Source: DASPWW01 sp963803425 (GTDB lineage Bacteria; Actinomycetota; Thermoleophilia; Solirubrobacterales; 70-9). Taken from it: 64,000 nt of DNA. The notes under the pieces were generated by a model that worked only from the letters and a program-made list of their open reading frames with translations, ran no database searches and had not been told where the DNA came from. Shown here one piece after another: positions 25,829 through 34,563 of this stretch. The stretch lies in NCBI GenBank assembly GCA_963803425.1, contig CAWDMA010000001.1, positions 1,302,001 to 1,366,000 on the forward strand. Reading direction: 5' to 3'. The first letter of the stretch is position 1; each line of letters opens with the position of its first letter. Both the position numbers and the translations under genes were made by a program.

Positions 25829-26538
25829 GCGTACCCCATCCGCTCCAGGATCGGGACCTCGCGGATCTGCGGCGGCTGCAGATGGTCCCACAGGATCCCA
25901 CGGGGACGGTCGTAGGCGCGCTCTACGTCGATCACCGCGCGCGGCGTCGCGATCAGGTCGACGGGGAGGTCGTGGGCGAGCACCATCAGGTGATCGCGGA
26001 GGATCTGGATCGGGTGCACCGTGGTGGCGACGACGGTGTGCTCGTCGATCTTGCCCGCCTCGACCAGGAGCGCGTACTCGAGGTCCGAGAACCCGCCGCC
26101 TTTCCCGATCCGGGCGCCGCTCAGGTTCACCGCGACCGAGCCGCACAGCCAGAAGTCGATCTCCGGAAGCTCGTCGTCGGCGACCACCTGGCCGTGCCGA
26201 AGCGCGCCCTTGATCGTCGCCGCCTCGCGGATCTGCTTCTTGTTCAGCTGCTTCGGGTCGAGCAGCCGGAACGGGTGCGTGTCCCGGAGCCGCGGCACGG
26301 CCATCACCACGACCTTGCCCTCCTCGAGCGCGATCCGGCGCGCGTGCGTCTGCGGGGAGTCGGGGTTCGCCTTCACGACCCGGGCCCGCCGCCACAGGCG
26401 GTGTCCCGCGAGCCGCTGCGCGGCCAGCTTCGCGCCGGCGAAGTTCGGGATCCGGCCCTCGGCCCCGGGGAAACGCGACACCCCCTCGCGATCCATCGCC
26501 TTCCACACCGCCTTGCGGACCTGGTCCTTCGATCGCAT
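25825..26538 (-). CDS. 5-formyltetrahydrofolate cyclo-ligase family protein
   Basis: 237 residues. It carries the family's nucleotide-binding motif as 'RIGKGGGFSDLEYALL', plus 'VVATTVHPIQIL' and 'VDLIATP'. True cyclo-ligases convert 5-formyl-THF to methenyl-THF. This sequence is nearer to the MTHFSD-type relatives, in which the reaction is less certain. It is first in a minus-strand unit with a hydrolase and a propeller protein. The ATG is at 26538, close to an 8-bp inverted repeat in the divergent promoter region. Confidence 0.78.
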   Translation of the reverse strand: MRSKDQVRKAVWKAMDREGVSRFPGAEGRIPNFAGAKLAAQRLAGHRLWRRARVVKANPDSPQTHARRIALEEGKVVVMAVPRLRDTHPFRLLDPKQLNKKQIREAATIKGALRHGQVVADDELPEIDFWLCGSVAVNLSGARIGKGGGFSDLEYALLVEAGKIDEHTVVATTVHPIQILRDHLMVLAHDLPVDLIATPRAVIDVERAYDRPRGILWDHLQPPQIREVPILERMGYA

Positions 26539-26550
26539 TACTGGGCCAGA

Positions 26551-26613
26551 CCCACTAGCGCGCGGCTCCGTTCACGCGAGGCTCGCCCCACATCCCTGGG
26601 CCATCCTAGTGGG
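26551..26613. promoter_or_regulatory. Inverted repeat in a divergent promoter region
   Basis: CCCACTAG (26551-26558) and CTAGTGGG (26606-26613) are exact inverted copies 47 bp apart between two divergent genes. The spacing of about five helical turns would suit a looping regulator or two half-sites. No known site is matched. Confidence 0.35.
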
Positions 26614-26745
26614 GCGGAAGCGATCACCCCGCGCAAGGGTGTTGACGGCGGACGACGAATGGAGACTTGCATTCGTGCCTCCCTACACTTTGATCACCAC
26701 GGTTGAAGCCGTGCCGTCGGCAGGGACGGCCGCGCCGGAGAGAGC

Positions 26746-27819
26746 ATGCGGGGGATCGAGCCAGTGAAGAATCGTGCGAAGCGCCTCGGGACCGGCGTCC
26801 AGGTCGGGCTCGTGATCGTGCTCGGGATCCTGCTCGTCGCCGCCGTTGGTGCGTACGCGCTGGACCAGAGCCGCAGCGACCAGATCGCGGACGGGGTGAG
26901 GATCGGCGACGTCGACGTCGGTGGGCTGAGCGCCCGCGAGGCGCGGTCGCAGGTTCGCCGGGACCTCGTCTCGCCGCTGAAGAAGCCGATCAAGGTCGAG
27001 TACGGCGGCGAGGACTACGCGCTCTCCCCGGAGCAGCTCAGGGTTCGCGCCGACATCGACGGGATGGTCCAGGAGGCGGTCGAGCAGAGCCGCGAGGGGG
27101 GGTTCTTCGCCCGTACCTGGAGGACGATCTCCGGGGGCGAGACCGACGCCGAGGTCGAGCCGCGGATCAACTACTCGAGCGACGCGCTGTCGGGCTTCCT
27201 CGCGGGGGTGGCGGACAAGGTCAACCGGGACCCGGTCGACGCGAGCGTCGATCCGACACCCACCGACCTCACCCCTGTGCCCGCGCAGAAAGGCGTCACG
27301 GTCCGGGGGGACGAGCTTCGCCAGCGGGTCGAGCAGGCGCTCCAGTCCTCCGGCTCGCGCGTGGTCGAGGCGCCGGTCGACACGGTGAAGCCGGACGTGA
27401 CCACCGACGAGGTCGCCAGCCGCTACCCGACCTACATCACGATCGACCGCGACAGCTTCAGGCTGCGCCTGTTCAAGAACCTGAAGCTCGACAAGGAGTA
27501 CACGATCGCGGTCGGCGCGGTTGGCTACGACACGCCCTCGGGCCTGTACACGATCCAGAGCAAGGAGGTGAACCCGACCTGGCACGTCCCCGACTCGAAG
27601 TGGGCGGGCGACCTCGCCGGGCGGGACATACCTCCCGGTCCCGACAACCCGCTGAAGGCGCGATGGATGGGGCTGATCGACGGCGCCGGGATCCACGGCA
27701 CCTCCGAGAGCGATTCGCTCGGCAGCGCCGCGTCGCACGGGTGCATCCGGATGGCGGTCCCGGACGTGATCGATCTGTTCGACCGCGTCGACGTCGGCAC
27801 GCCCACCTACATCTTCTGA
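26746..27819 (+). CDS. L,D-transpeptidase with peptidoglycan-binding domain
   Basis: 357 residues. A basic N-terminus and one membrane helix (about 22-42) anchor it. Residues about 55-210 form a putative peptidoglycan-binding region ('GVRIGDVDVGGLSAREAR'), then the YkuD catalytic domain begins at 'TYITIDRDSFRLRLFKNLKL'. The active-site box 'IHGTSESDSLGSAASHGCIRM' (longest piece split by the His and Cys positions) holds the nucleophilic Cys. It would make 3-3 cross-links in the wall or attach proteins to it. An alternative ATG lies downstream of a conserved-looking start. Confidence 0.9.
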   Translation: MRGIEPVKNRAKRLGTGVQVGLVIVLGILLVAAVGAYALDQSRSDQIADGVRIGDVDVGGLSAREARSQVRRDLVSPLKKPIKVEYGGEDYALSPEQLRVRADIDGMVQEAVEQSREGGFFARTWRTISGGETDAEVEPRINYSSDALSGFLAGVADKVNRDPVDASVDPTPTDLTPVPAQKGVTVRGDELRQRVEQALQSSGSRVVEAPVDTVKPDVTTDEVASRYPTYITIDRDSFRLRLFKNLKLDKEYTIAVGAVGYDTPSGLYTIQSKEVNPTWHVPDSKWAGDLAGRDIPPGPDNPLKARWMGLIDGAGIHGTSESDSLGSAASHGCIRMAVPDVIDLFDRVDVGTPTYIF

Positions 27820-27859
27820 GCCGGGCAGGCTCGCGGCCGCCGACGGCGAAACCCTCCGC

Positions 27860-28789
27860 ATGGCCCGTGCGCCGCGCCTAGCCGCGGAGCTGAGCCCGGA
27901 TTGGGTCGCCGCCCTGTCGAGGTTCGACCGGGGGCAGCAGGCGCGCGGCGCGTCCGAGAACACCCGGCGCGCGTACCGCACCGACCTGGAGCAGTTCGCC
28001 GGGTGGGCCGGCGAGCGCGGGCTGCGCGGCCACCAGATCGGCTACCCGGAGCTGCGCGGGTACGCGGCGGCGCTCTCCGACAGGGGCCTGGCCCGAGCCA
28101 GCGTCGCCCGCAAGCTCGCCGCGGTGCGGAGCCTATACGCGGACCTGGTCGCGACCGGAGAGGTGGCGCACAACCCCGCGGAGCTGCTGCCCAGCCCGAA
28201 GCGCCAGGGACGGCTGCCCCGGGTGCTGGCCCCCGACGAGGTGGAGGCGCTGCTCGGCCGGATCCCGACCGGATCCCCGCTGGAGCTGCGCGACAGGGCG
28301 ATGTTCGAGCTCGCCTACTCGTGCGGGCTGCGGTGCGCGGAGCTGATCGGGCTCGACGCCGGCGACGTCGACTTCGACTCGGAGACGCTCAGGGTGAGCG
28401 GAAAGGGCGGGAAGATGCGGGTGGTGCCGGTCGGGGAGCCCGCTCAGCGGGCCGTGGAGCGCTATCTGCGCTCGGGGCGGCCGGCTCTGGAGTCGGGTGA
28501 GCCCGGCGCTGCGTCGGCGCTGTTCCTGTCGCGAAGGGGACGGCGCCTGTCGCCCTCGGACGTGCGCCGGCGGCTGCAGCGCCGGGTGCGCGAGGCCGCC
28601 GTCGCCGGCGGGGTGTCGCCGCACGCGCTGCGGCACTCGTTCGCCACCCACCTGCTCGAGGGGGGCGCCGACCTGCGCTCGATCCAGGAGCTGCTCGGCC
28701 ACGCGAGCGTCTCGACCACGCAGGTGTACACCCGGGTGGAGCCCTCCCGCCTCCAACGCGAGTACGGGCGCGCGCATCCGCGCGCGTAG
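27860..28789 (+). CDS. xerC: Tyrosine recombinase XerC
   Basis: 309 residues, the usual size for Xer proteins that resolve chromosome dimers at dif. The N-terminal SAM-like domain ('SENTRRAYRTDLEQFAGW') is followed by the catalytic domain with Arg in 'YSCGLRCAELIGL', Lys in 'GKGGKMR', 'HALRHSFATHLLEGGADLRS' giving His and Arg, 'LGHASVSTTQVY' giving His and the nucleophilic Tyr. It precedes the sigma factor gene, a housekeeping order, so it is not a phage integrase. Confidence 0.92.
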   Translation: MARAPRLAAELSPDWVAALSRFDRGQQARGASENTRRAYRTDLEQFAGWAGERGLRGHQIGYPELRGYAAALSDRGLARASVARKLAAVRSLYADLVATGEVAHNPAELLPSPKRQGRLPRVLAPDEVEALLGRIPTGSPLELRDRAMFELAYSCGLRCAELIGLDAGDVDFDSETLRVSGKGGKMRVVPVGEPAQRAVERYLRSGRPALESGEPGAASALFLSRRGRRLSPSDVRRRLQRRVREAAVAGGVSPHALRHSFATHLLEGGADLRSIQELLGHASVSTTQVYTRVEPSRLQREYGRAHPRA

Positions 28790-28831
28790 CGGCTAACGTG
28801 TAGCGGTCGCCGTCGGGGGTGGCTTGGGGAG

Positions 28832-29605
28832 ATGGAGACGAACGTCAAGGAAGTCGAGCTGCGGGAGCTGTGGCGGCGCTGCAAGGAGGGTGACGAGCGA
28901 GCCCGGGAGCGTCTCGTCGTCGCGTACTCGCCGCTCGTCAAGTACGTCGCGGGACGGACGTCCTCGAGCCTGCCCGGGCACGTGGAGGAGGCCGATCTGA
29001 TCTCGTACGGGCTGCTCGGGCTGATCGGCGCGATCGAGCGCTACGACCCCGATCGGGAGATCAAGTTCGAGACCTTCGCCGTGGCGCGGATCCGCGGCGC
29101 GATCATCGACGAGCTGCGCTCTCTGGACTGGGTGCCGCGCTCTGTGCGCGCCAGGGCACGAGAGATCGAGACCGCGCATGCGAAGCTCGAGAACGACCTG
29201 CAGCGCAGCCCCACGGAGGAGGAGGTCGCGGCGAAGCTCGGGCTCGACGTCGGGGAGTTTCGCAGCGCGCTGCTGGAGATCGCCAACTCGTCGGTGCTGG
29301 CGCTCGACGACCTGTGGACCGTGACCGATCCCGGGGGCGGCCAGATCTCGCTGCTGGACACGATTCGCGATCCGGAGGCGATCGACCCCCAGGAGGAGCT
29401 CGGCGCGAGCGAGCTCAGGGATCGGATCGCGATTGCGATCGAGTCGCTGCCCGACCGCGAGCGGCTCGTGATCGCCCTGTACTACTACGAGAGCCTCACG
29501 CTGCGCGAGATCGGGGAGGTTCTGGGGGTGACGGAGTCGCGGGTCTCGCAGCTGCACACCAAGGCCGTGCTCGGCCTGCGCTCGCACATGCAGAGCCCCG
29601 GCTAG
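28832..29605 (+). CDS. RNA polymerase sigma factor of the FliA/WhiG group
   Basis: 257 residues with regions 2, 3 and 4. Region 2 contains 'DLISYGLLGLIGAIERYDP' and 'FETFAVARIRGAIIDELRSLDWVPRSVR'; region 3 'RSPTEEEVAAKLGL'; region 4 'LPDRERLVIALYYYESLT' then 'VTESRVSQLHTKAV'. The region 2.4 motif 'RGAIIDELR-LDWVPRSVR' is the hallmark of flagellar/WhiG sigma factors. No motility gene is nearby, so a developmental or general role is as likely. A GGGGAG ribosome-binding site lies close to the ATG. Confidence 0.9.
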   Translation: METNVKEVELRELWRRCKEGDERARERLVVAYSPLVKYVAGRTSSSLPGHVEEADLISYGLLGLIGAIERYDPDREIKFETFAVARIRGAIIDELRSLDWVPRSVRARAREIETAHAKLENDLQRSPTEEEVAAKLGLDVGEFRSALLEIANSSVLALDDLWTVTDPGGGQISLLDTIRDPEAIDPQEELGASELRDRIAIAIESLPDRERLVIALYYYESLTLREIGEVLGVTESRVSQLHTKAVLGLRSHMQSPG

Positions 29606-29611
29606 TCCGCA

Positions 29612-29617
29612 TATAGT
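29612..29617 (+). promoter_or_regulatory. -10 box of the EF-G-like gene (leaderless type)
   Basis: TATAGT ends 6 nt before the ATG at 29624, and no Shine-Dalgarno sequence is present. Confidence 0.5.
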
Positions 29618-29623
29618 CCGCGG

Positions 29624-31717
29624 ATGGCGATCCAGCCTCCGGACCGGATCCGGAACGTGGCCCTGATCGGCCACCGGGGCACGGGCAAGACGAGTCTGAA
29701 CGAGGCGCTTCTGTTCGAGGCCGGGGTCGTCAACCGGCTGGGCACGGTGCCGGACGGCTCCACCGTCTCCGACTCGGAGCCCGACGAGCAGGAGCGGGAG
29801 ATGTCGATTGGGGCGAGCGTCTCCTCGTTCGAGCATGCCGGGCGCAAGATCAACCTGATCGACACCCCGGGTGAGTCGAGCTTCGTTGCGGACACCCTCG
29901 CCAGCCTCCGGGTGGTGGACGCTGCGGTCGTCGTGGTGAACGCCGTGATGGGCGTCGAGGTGCAGACCGAGCGGCTGTGGAGCCGCGCTCACGAGGAGGG
30001 CCTGGCGCGGCTCGTGTTCGTGAACATGCTGGACCGGGAGCGGGCGGACTTCTTCCGCAGCCTCGACTCCCTGAAGGACGCGTTCGGGCCGCACGTGGTC
30101 GCCACCGAGATCCCGATCGGCGTCGAGCACGACGTCCGCGGTGTGATCGACCTGATCGACATGAAGGCATTCGAGTACGAGGGCGCGGGGCGCGCCAACT
30201 CGAAGGAGGTGCCGGTCCCGGACGAGCTTGCCGACCAGGCCGACGAGTATCGCGAGAAGCTGATGGACGAGGTCGCGGAGAACTCGGACGAGCTGATGGA
30301 GCGCTATCTCGAGGGGGAGGAGATCTCCCACGAGGAGATCGTCTCGGTGTTGAAGCAGGGAGTCACCGAGGGCCACCTGTTCCCGGTCACCTGCGGCGTC
30401 GCGACCAGGAACCTCGGCACCAACCGGCTGCTCGAGGCGCTTGTCGAGGACGTCCCCTCGCCGGCGCTGCGGGGAGCGATCGGCGCCGTCGACGCCGAGG
30501 GCGAGGCGGTCGCCTTGGAGCCCAACCCGGAAGGCGATCTGGTCGCGTACGTGTTCAAGACGCTCGCCGACCCCTACGCCGGCCGGATCAACCTGCTCCG
30601 GGTGGACTCCGGCGTGCTCCGCAGCGACTCCCAGGTGATGAACGTGACCCAGCGGGCGAAGGAGCGGATCGGGCAGCTCTCCGCTCCGCGCGGGAAGGAG
30701 ATGGACCCTGTCGACGAGCTCGGCCCCGGGGACATCGGCGCCGTTGCGAAGCTGAAGCAGACCCACGCCGGCGACGTGCTGGCGACGAAGGACTCGCGCG
30801 TCTCGTTCCCGCCGCTGGACCTGCCCGCCCCGGTGATGGCTTTCGCGTACGAGCCGAAGACCAAGGGCGACGAGGAGAAGGCCGCCACCGCGCTCCGCCG
30901 CCTCGTCGAGGAGGACCCGACGCTCGACGTCCACCGCGACTCGCAGACGGGCGAGCAGATCATCGCCGGGCTCACCCAGGTCCACGTCGAGGTGATCACC
31001 GGCCGGATGAAGCGCCGGTTCGGGGCCGAGATCGCCCTGAAGCCGCCGCAGGTCCCGTACATCGAGACGATCCGTGGCTCGGGCAAGGCGCACGGGCGAT
31101 ACAAGAAGCAGACCGGGGGACGGGGGCAGTTCGGCGACTGCCATATCGAGATCTCGCCGGCCGAGTCCGGCGCCGGGTTCGAGTTCGAGAACGCGATCAA
31201 GGGCGGCGTGATCCCGACCGGGTTCATCCCCGCGGTCGAGAAGGGGATCGAGGAGGCGATGGCGGGCGGCGTGCTCGCCGGCTATCCGCTCAAGGACGTG
31301 CACGTGCGCCTCTTCGACGGTCAGCACCACACAGTCGACTCCTCCGAGATGGCGTTCAAGATCGCCGGCTCGATGGCGTTCAAGCAGGCGGCCGAGGAGG
31401 CCGACCCGGTGCTGCTGGAGCCGATCATGGAGATGACGATCTCCGTTCCGGAGGAGTCGGTCGGAGACGTGATCGGCGATCTCAACTCCCGCCGCGGCCG
31501 CCCGCTGGGGATGGAGCCGAAGGGGGCCTCGACCGAGGTGAAGGCGGAGGTGCCGATGGCCGAGGTGCTCGACTACGCCCCGGACCTGCGCGCGATCACC
31601 GGCGGGCGCGGCGACTATACGATGCACTTCGAGCGCTACGAGGAGGTCCCGAGCCACCTCGCGCAGAAGGTGATCGACGCGGCGACCAAGGAGCAGGGGG
31701 ACGCGGTAAAGGCGTAG
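29624..31717 (+). CDS. EF-G-like translational GTPase (EF-G2 type) with altered G motifs
   Basis: 697 residues in the EF-G domain order. P-loop 'GHRGTGKTS' is at residues 16-24. The G3 motif is 'DTPGESSF' (Glu84 where EF-G and EF-Tu have the catalytic His), and G4 is 'NMLD' (134-137) where NKxD is expected. Domain IV 'GGRGQFGDCHIEI' and domain V 'GDVIGDLNSRRG' are intact. The family is related to EF-G but its function is not settled; the missing His suggests slow or different GTP hydrolysis. It is transcribed from its own box just after the sigma gene. Confidence 0.87.
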   Translation: MAIQPPDRIRNVALIGHRGTGKTSLNEALLFEAGVVNRLGTVPDGSTVSDSEPDEQEREMSIGASVSSFEHAGRKINLIDTPGESSFVADTLASLRVVDAAVVVVNAVMGVEVQTERLWSRAHEEGLARLVFVNMLDRERADFFRSLDSLKDAFGPHVVATEIPIGVEHDVRGVIDLIDMKAFEYEGAGRANSKEVPVPDELADQADEYREKLMDEVAENSDELMERYLEGEEISHEEIVSVLKQGVTEGHLFPVTCGVATRNLGTNRLLEALVEDVPSPALRGAIGAVDAEGEAVALEPNPEGDLVAYVFKTLADPYAGRINLLRVDSGVLRSDSQVMNVTQRAKERIGQLSAPRGKEMDPVDELGPGDIGAVAKLKQTHAGDVLATKDSRVSFPPLDLPAPVMAFAYEPKTKGDEEKAATALRRLVEEDPTLDVHRDSQTGEQIIAGLTQVHVEVITGRMKRRFGAEIALKPPQVPYIETIRGSGKAHGRYKKQTGGRGQFGDCHIEISPAESGAGFEFENAIKGGVIPTGFIPAVEKGIEEAMAGGVLAGYPLKDVHVRLFDGQHHTVDSSEMAFKIAGSMAFKQAAEEADPVLLEPIMEMTISVPEESVGDVIGDLNSRRGRPLGMEPKGASTEVKAEVPMAEVLDYAPDLRAITGGRGDYTMHFERYEEVPSHLAQKVIDAATKEQGDAVKA

Positions 31718-31727
31718 CGTTTCGGGC

Positions 31728-32421
31728 GTGGACTCCGAGACGCTCGAGCCGCAGAGCTGCGACGTGTGCGGCCGCCACATGCTGTACGGGGAGCGCACCC
31801 AGGAGTTCGCGACCTCGGACGGCGACCGCCGCGCCGTCTGCGACCTGTGCCGCGCCCGAGCGCTGAAGGCCGGCTGGGTGCGTGCGGACCGGGCGGCGCG
31901 CGGGACGGCGACCCCACGCGTGCCGGAGCAACCGCGTCGCCCCCGCGCCCGAGAGCGGATCGTGCGCTCGATCGACCGGGTCCGCCCGCCTCGCCCCGCG
32001 CCGCAGGAGGTGCGCCGAGCCGGCGGCGGTGGGGGGCGGGCACTCGCGGCCCGAGCACGCGGAGAGCCCGGAGCGACGGATCCGGCGCGCGATCGAGCGC
32101 TTCAACGACTCCGAGCACCGCCGCACGGTTGCCGGGCTGAGCCGCTCGCTGGGGGTTCCCCGGGTGGCCGCCGTGACGCCCGCCGAGGCCCCGGACCAGG
32201 TCCGGCTGACGGTCGCCTGGGATCTGTCGTGGTACCAGTGGAAGGTCGAGTTCAACGACGGGAAGCCGGCGGTGAGGGCGTTCCGCAACGGCAAGGAGGT
32301 GTCGGAGCTCGGCCCCGCCGACAGAGCCTGGAACGCGCGGGCGGGGGAGGACGGGCGGCTGCAGCTCAGGCTCGGGGCGAGCCGCGAGCGTCAGACCTCG
32401 GCCTCCGAAGCCTCCGAGTGA
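31728..32421 (+). pseudogene. Zinc-ribbon-like unknown protein, frame broken in a G run near 32030
   Basis: Starts at GTG 31728 as 'MDSETLEPQSCDVCGRHMLYGER' and then 'AVCDLCRARAL', two CxxC pairs forming a likely zinc site. After about 100 residues the frame shifts within the run GTGGGGGGCGGG (about 32028-32037). It continues in the next frame as 'RRIRRAIERFNDSEHRRTVAGL' and 'VAWDLSWYQWKVEFNDG' to the stop at 32419-32421. Both halves have coding-like character. An extra G in the homopolymer is the simplest cause. TAGCGT lies 7 nt before the start. Family unknown. Confidence 0.65.
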
Positions 32422-32451
32422 GCGCCGCGTGCTCCCGGCCCTGAGCGGGTC

Positions 32452-32847
32452 GTGGTGAACGTGGACGGCGGCGCTCGCGGCAACCCAGGCCCGGCCGCGA
32501 TCGCAGCGGTGGTCGCGACCTCCGAGGGCGAGGTGCTTGAGCGGGTGGGCCGGACGATCGGCGCGGCGACGAACAACGTCGCCGAATACCGCGCCGTGCT
32601 GCTCGGGATCGAGCGGGCCCGCGCGCTCGGCGCCGGTCGGGTCGAGCTGATCGGCGACTCCGAGCTCGTCGTGCGCCAGGTCCGGGGCGAGTACAAGGTG
32701 AAGGACGCCGAGCTGCGCAAGCTGCACGCCGAGGTGGTCGGGGCGCTGGCCGAGCTCGACGGCTGGTCGATCCGCCACGTCCGCCGGGAGCGGAACGCGG
32801 CCGCGGACGCGCTCGTCAACGAGACGCTCGACGCCGAGGGCGACTGA
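32452..32847 (+). CDS. RNase HI-like protein
   Basis: 131 residues. The catalytic acids of RNase H fold enzymes appear in order: Asp in 'VDGGARGNPGPAAIA', Glu in 'NNVAEYRAVLLGIE', Asp in 'LIGDSELVVRQVRGEY' and Asp in 'RNAAADALVNETL'. This short form, without the basic loop, is common in Actinobacteria and archaea and cuts RNA in hybrids. An RNase HII gene is also present at 10.3 kb. The start is GTG 32452, with another GTG one codon later. Confidence 0.9.
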   Translation: MVNVDGGARGNPGPAAIAAVVATSEGEVLERVGRTIGAATNNVAEYRAVLLGIERARALGAGRVELIGDSELVVRQVRGEYKVKDAELRKLHAEVVGALAELDGWSIRHVRRERNAAADALVNETLDAEGD

Positions 32848-32884
32848 GCGGAGCCCGATCCACGGCTAGAATGGCCGTTTCAGC

Positions 32885-32958
32885 GCGGCTGTAGCTCAGT
32901 TGGCTAGAGCGTCTGCTTGCCATGCAGAAGGTCGTGGGTTCGAATCCCATCAGCCGCT
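32885..32958 (+). tRNA. tRNA-Gly (anticodon GCC)
   Basis: The acceptor arm GCGGCTG pairs with CAGCCGC, the anticodon stem TCTGC/GCAGA holds loop TTGCCAT (GCC), and the T-arm contains GGTTCGAATCC. No CCA is encoded. A TAGAAT -10-like box lies just upstream (about 32868). Confidence 0.95.
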
Positions 32959-33065
32959 TTCGCTTCGCCGTGTGCGGGCGCCCAGGTCGATCCCGCGATG
33001 AGCGGCCGATGAGCGGCTTGCTGTAAGGATGGGGTCGCCGCCCATCTCCAGGAGAGGACGTACTG

Positions 33066-33545
33066 ATGACAAGACGATCGCGCGTCGCCCTCGGTGCGCT
33101 GTGCGCAGCCGTGGCCCTTCTCGCCGTCGCCGCCCCGGCGACCGCCCGGACCACCACCTACGCCGATTACGTGACCGACCGGATCATCGTGGTGGTCGAG
33201 CTGACCGGAAAGGGCTGCCCCGCCTCGAAGAAGTGCTTCAAGAAGGGGAAGGCGAAGGTGACCGAGATCAGCGCCGTCGGCTTCGGCTTTCCGATCTGCC
33301 CTGTGGAACTGCTCGAGTCGGGATTCGAGTTCGGCGACCCGAACACGGGAAAGCCGGAGGCCATCTCGGTCGGCAAGGATCGCCGCTTCGCGGCACACGG
33401 GGGCAGCACCGAGGACTTGCACGACGTCGTCGACGTGAAGGGCCGGTTCGCGAAGAAGGGAAAGAGCGTCAGCGGCAAATTCAGCGTCGATCGCGGCGGC
33501 TGCCTGACGGGCGACGTGCCGTTCGACATCACGCCCGAGAAGTGA
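33066..33545 (+). CDS. Small secreted protein of unknown function
   Basis: 159 residues with a signal peptide (basic start MTRRSRVA, hydrophobic core, cut near 'PATA-RTT'). The mature part has four cysteines, in 'GCPASKKC', 'PICPVE' and 'GGCLTG', and is rich in strands and Lys/Gly. This looks like a small exported beta-domain stabilised by disulfides. A GGAGAGG ribosome-binding site lies 9 nt before the ATG, unlike the leaderless genes nearby. Family not recognised. Confidence 0.65.
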   Translation: MTRRSRVALGALCAAVALLAVAAPATARTTTYADYVTDRIIVVVELTGKGCPASKKCFKKGKAKVTEISAVGFGFPICPVELLESGFEFGDPNTGKPEAISVGKDRRFAAHGGSTEDLHDVVDVKGRFAKKGKSVSGKFSVDRGGCLTGDVPFDITPEK

Positions 33546-33616
33546 GCTCGGGACAACCGCCTTGCCGCGCTCGCCCCGGTGTGCTCTGATCCCTCAAAAC
33601 CGCTGAAGGAGGAAAG

Positions 33617-33937
33617 ATGTCTGTGATCATGACGATGAAGGTGCACGGCGATCCGAAGAAGCTTGAGCAGGTGGCGCGGGACGATGCGGATCGGCTCGCG
33701 CGGATCATCGCGGCCTCGAAGGAGCACGGGGTGATCGCACACCGGTTCTACGGCTCGGACGACGGCCAGATCATGGTTATCGACGAGTGGCCCGACGCGG
33801 CCAGCTTTCAGGCGTTCTACGACGCCGCAGGCTCGGAGATCGGTCCGGTGATGGAGGCGGTCGGCGTCACGGCGGACCCCGAGATCAGCTTCTGGAGCAC
33901 GCTCGACACCGGCGACGAGATCGGCTGGGGCGCCTAG
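33617..33937 (+). CDS. Dimeric alpha/beta-barrel-like small protein
   Basis: 106 residues. The pattern 'IMTMKVHGDPKKLEQVARDDADRLARIIAASKEHGVIAHRFYGSDDG--MVIDEWPDAASFQAFYD' matches ferredoxin-like monooxygenase or stress-responsive barrel domains (ABM type) in order of strands and helices. The role is unknown. A strong AAGGAGG ribosome-binding site is present. The stop shares the self-complementary CTAG with the convergent pdxH stop. Confidence 0.65.
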   Translation: MSVIMTMKVHGDPKKLEQVARDDADRLARIIAASKEHGVIAHRFYGSDDGQIMVIDEWPDAASFQAFYDAAGSEIGPVMEAVGVTADPEISFWSTLDTGDEIGWGA

Positions 33938-34554
33938 GGCGCCAGCCGATCGATTCGCCACCCGTCGCGCTCCCGCGTGTAGCGGAAGCGGTCGTGCAGC
34001 CGGGCGGAGCGACCTTGCCACAGCTCGACCGCCTCGGGGCGAAGCAGGTAGCCGCCCCAGTTGGGGGGCCGCTCCGGCTCGCGCCCGGCGAGCTCGCGCT
34101 CGGCGTCAGCGACCCTCCGCTCCAGCTCCTCGCGCGATCCGATCGGCTCGCTCTGCGGCGACGCGATCGCCCCGATCCGGGCGTCGAGCGGCCGGGAGGC
34201 GAAGTAGCTGTCTGACGCCTCGCCCGGAAGCCGCTCCACGGTTCCGCGGGCCCGCACCTGGCGGTCGAGCTCGCGCCAGTACAGGACGAGGGCGGCGTCC
34301 GGGCGGGCTTCGAGTTGGCGTCCTTTCGCTGAGTCGTAGTGGGTGAAGAACCGGAATCCGCGCTCGTCGAGGCCCTTCAGCAGCACCATCCGCGCGTCCG
34401 GACGGCCGCGCTCGTCGGTCGTCGCCAGCGTCATCGCCTCCTCGAGCGGGATCTCGTCGCGGGCCGCGGCGAGCCACTCGCGCACCTGCGCGATCGGGTC
34501 GCCGTCCAGATCGGCGCGGCGCAGCGGTGGGAGGTCGGGGCGGCGGGGAGACAT
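33934..34554 (-). CDS. pdxH: Pyridoxamine 5'-phosphate oxidase
   Basis: 206 residues. PdxH makes pyridoxal phosphate using FMN. Family marks: 'EAMTLATTDERGRPDARMVLLKGLDERGFRFFTHYDSAKGRQL', 'ALVLYWRELDRQVRARG', 'SRPLDARIGAIASPQSEPI', 'PPNWGGYLLRPEAVELWQG' and the C-terminal 'RLHDRFRY' (pieces given separately). The length is normal. It is followed 9 nt upstream on the same strand by a hydrolase gene, so the two may form one unit. Confidence 0.94.
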   Translation of the reverse strand: MSPRRPDLPPLRRADLDGDPIAQVREWLAAARDEIPLEEAMTLATTDERGRPDARMVLLKGLDERGFRFFTHYDSAKGRQLEARPDAALVLYWRELDRQVRARGTVERLPGEASDSYFASRPLDARIGAIASPQSEPIGSREELERRVADAERELAGREPERPPNWGGYLLRPEAVELWQGRSARLHDRFRYTRERDGWRIDRLAP

Positions 34555-34563
34555 CCGACGCGG

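Noticed and set aside
27860..28789. Tyrosine recombinase as an integrase of a mobile island
   Set aside because: Length, motifs and position before a sigma factor fit the chromosomal XerC, and no attachment-site repeats flank it.
28793..31798. A 1001-codon open frame on the minus strand
   Set aside because: It lies opposite the sigma factor and EF-G-like genes, which have full family motifs. Long antisense frames are expected at this GC content; its composition is Arg/Leu/His-rich with no motif.
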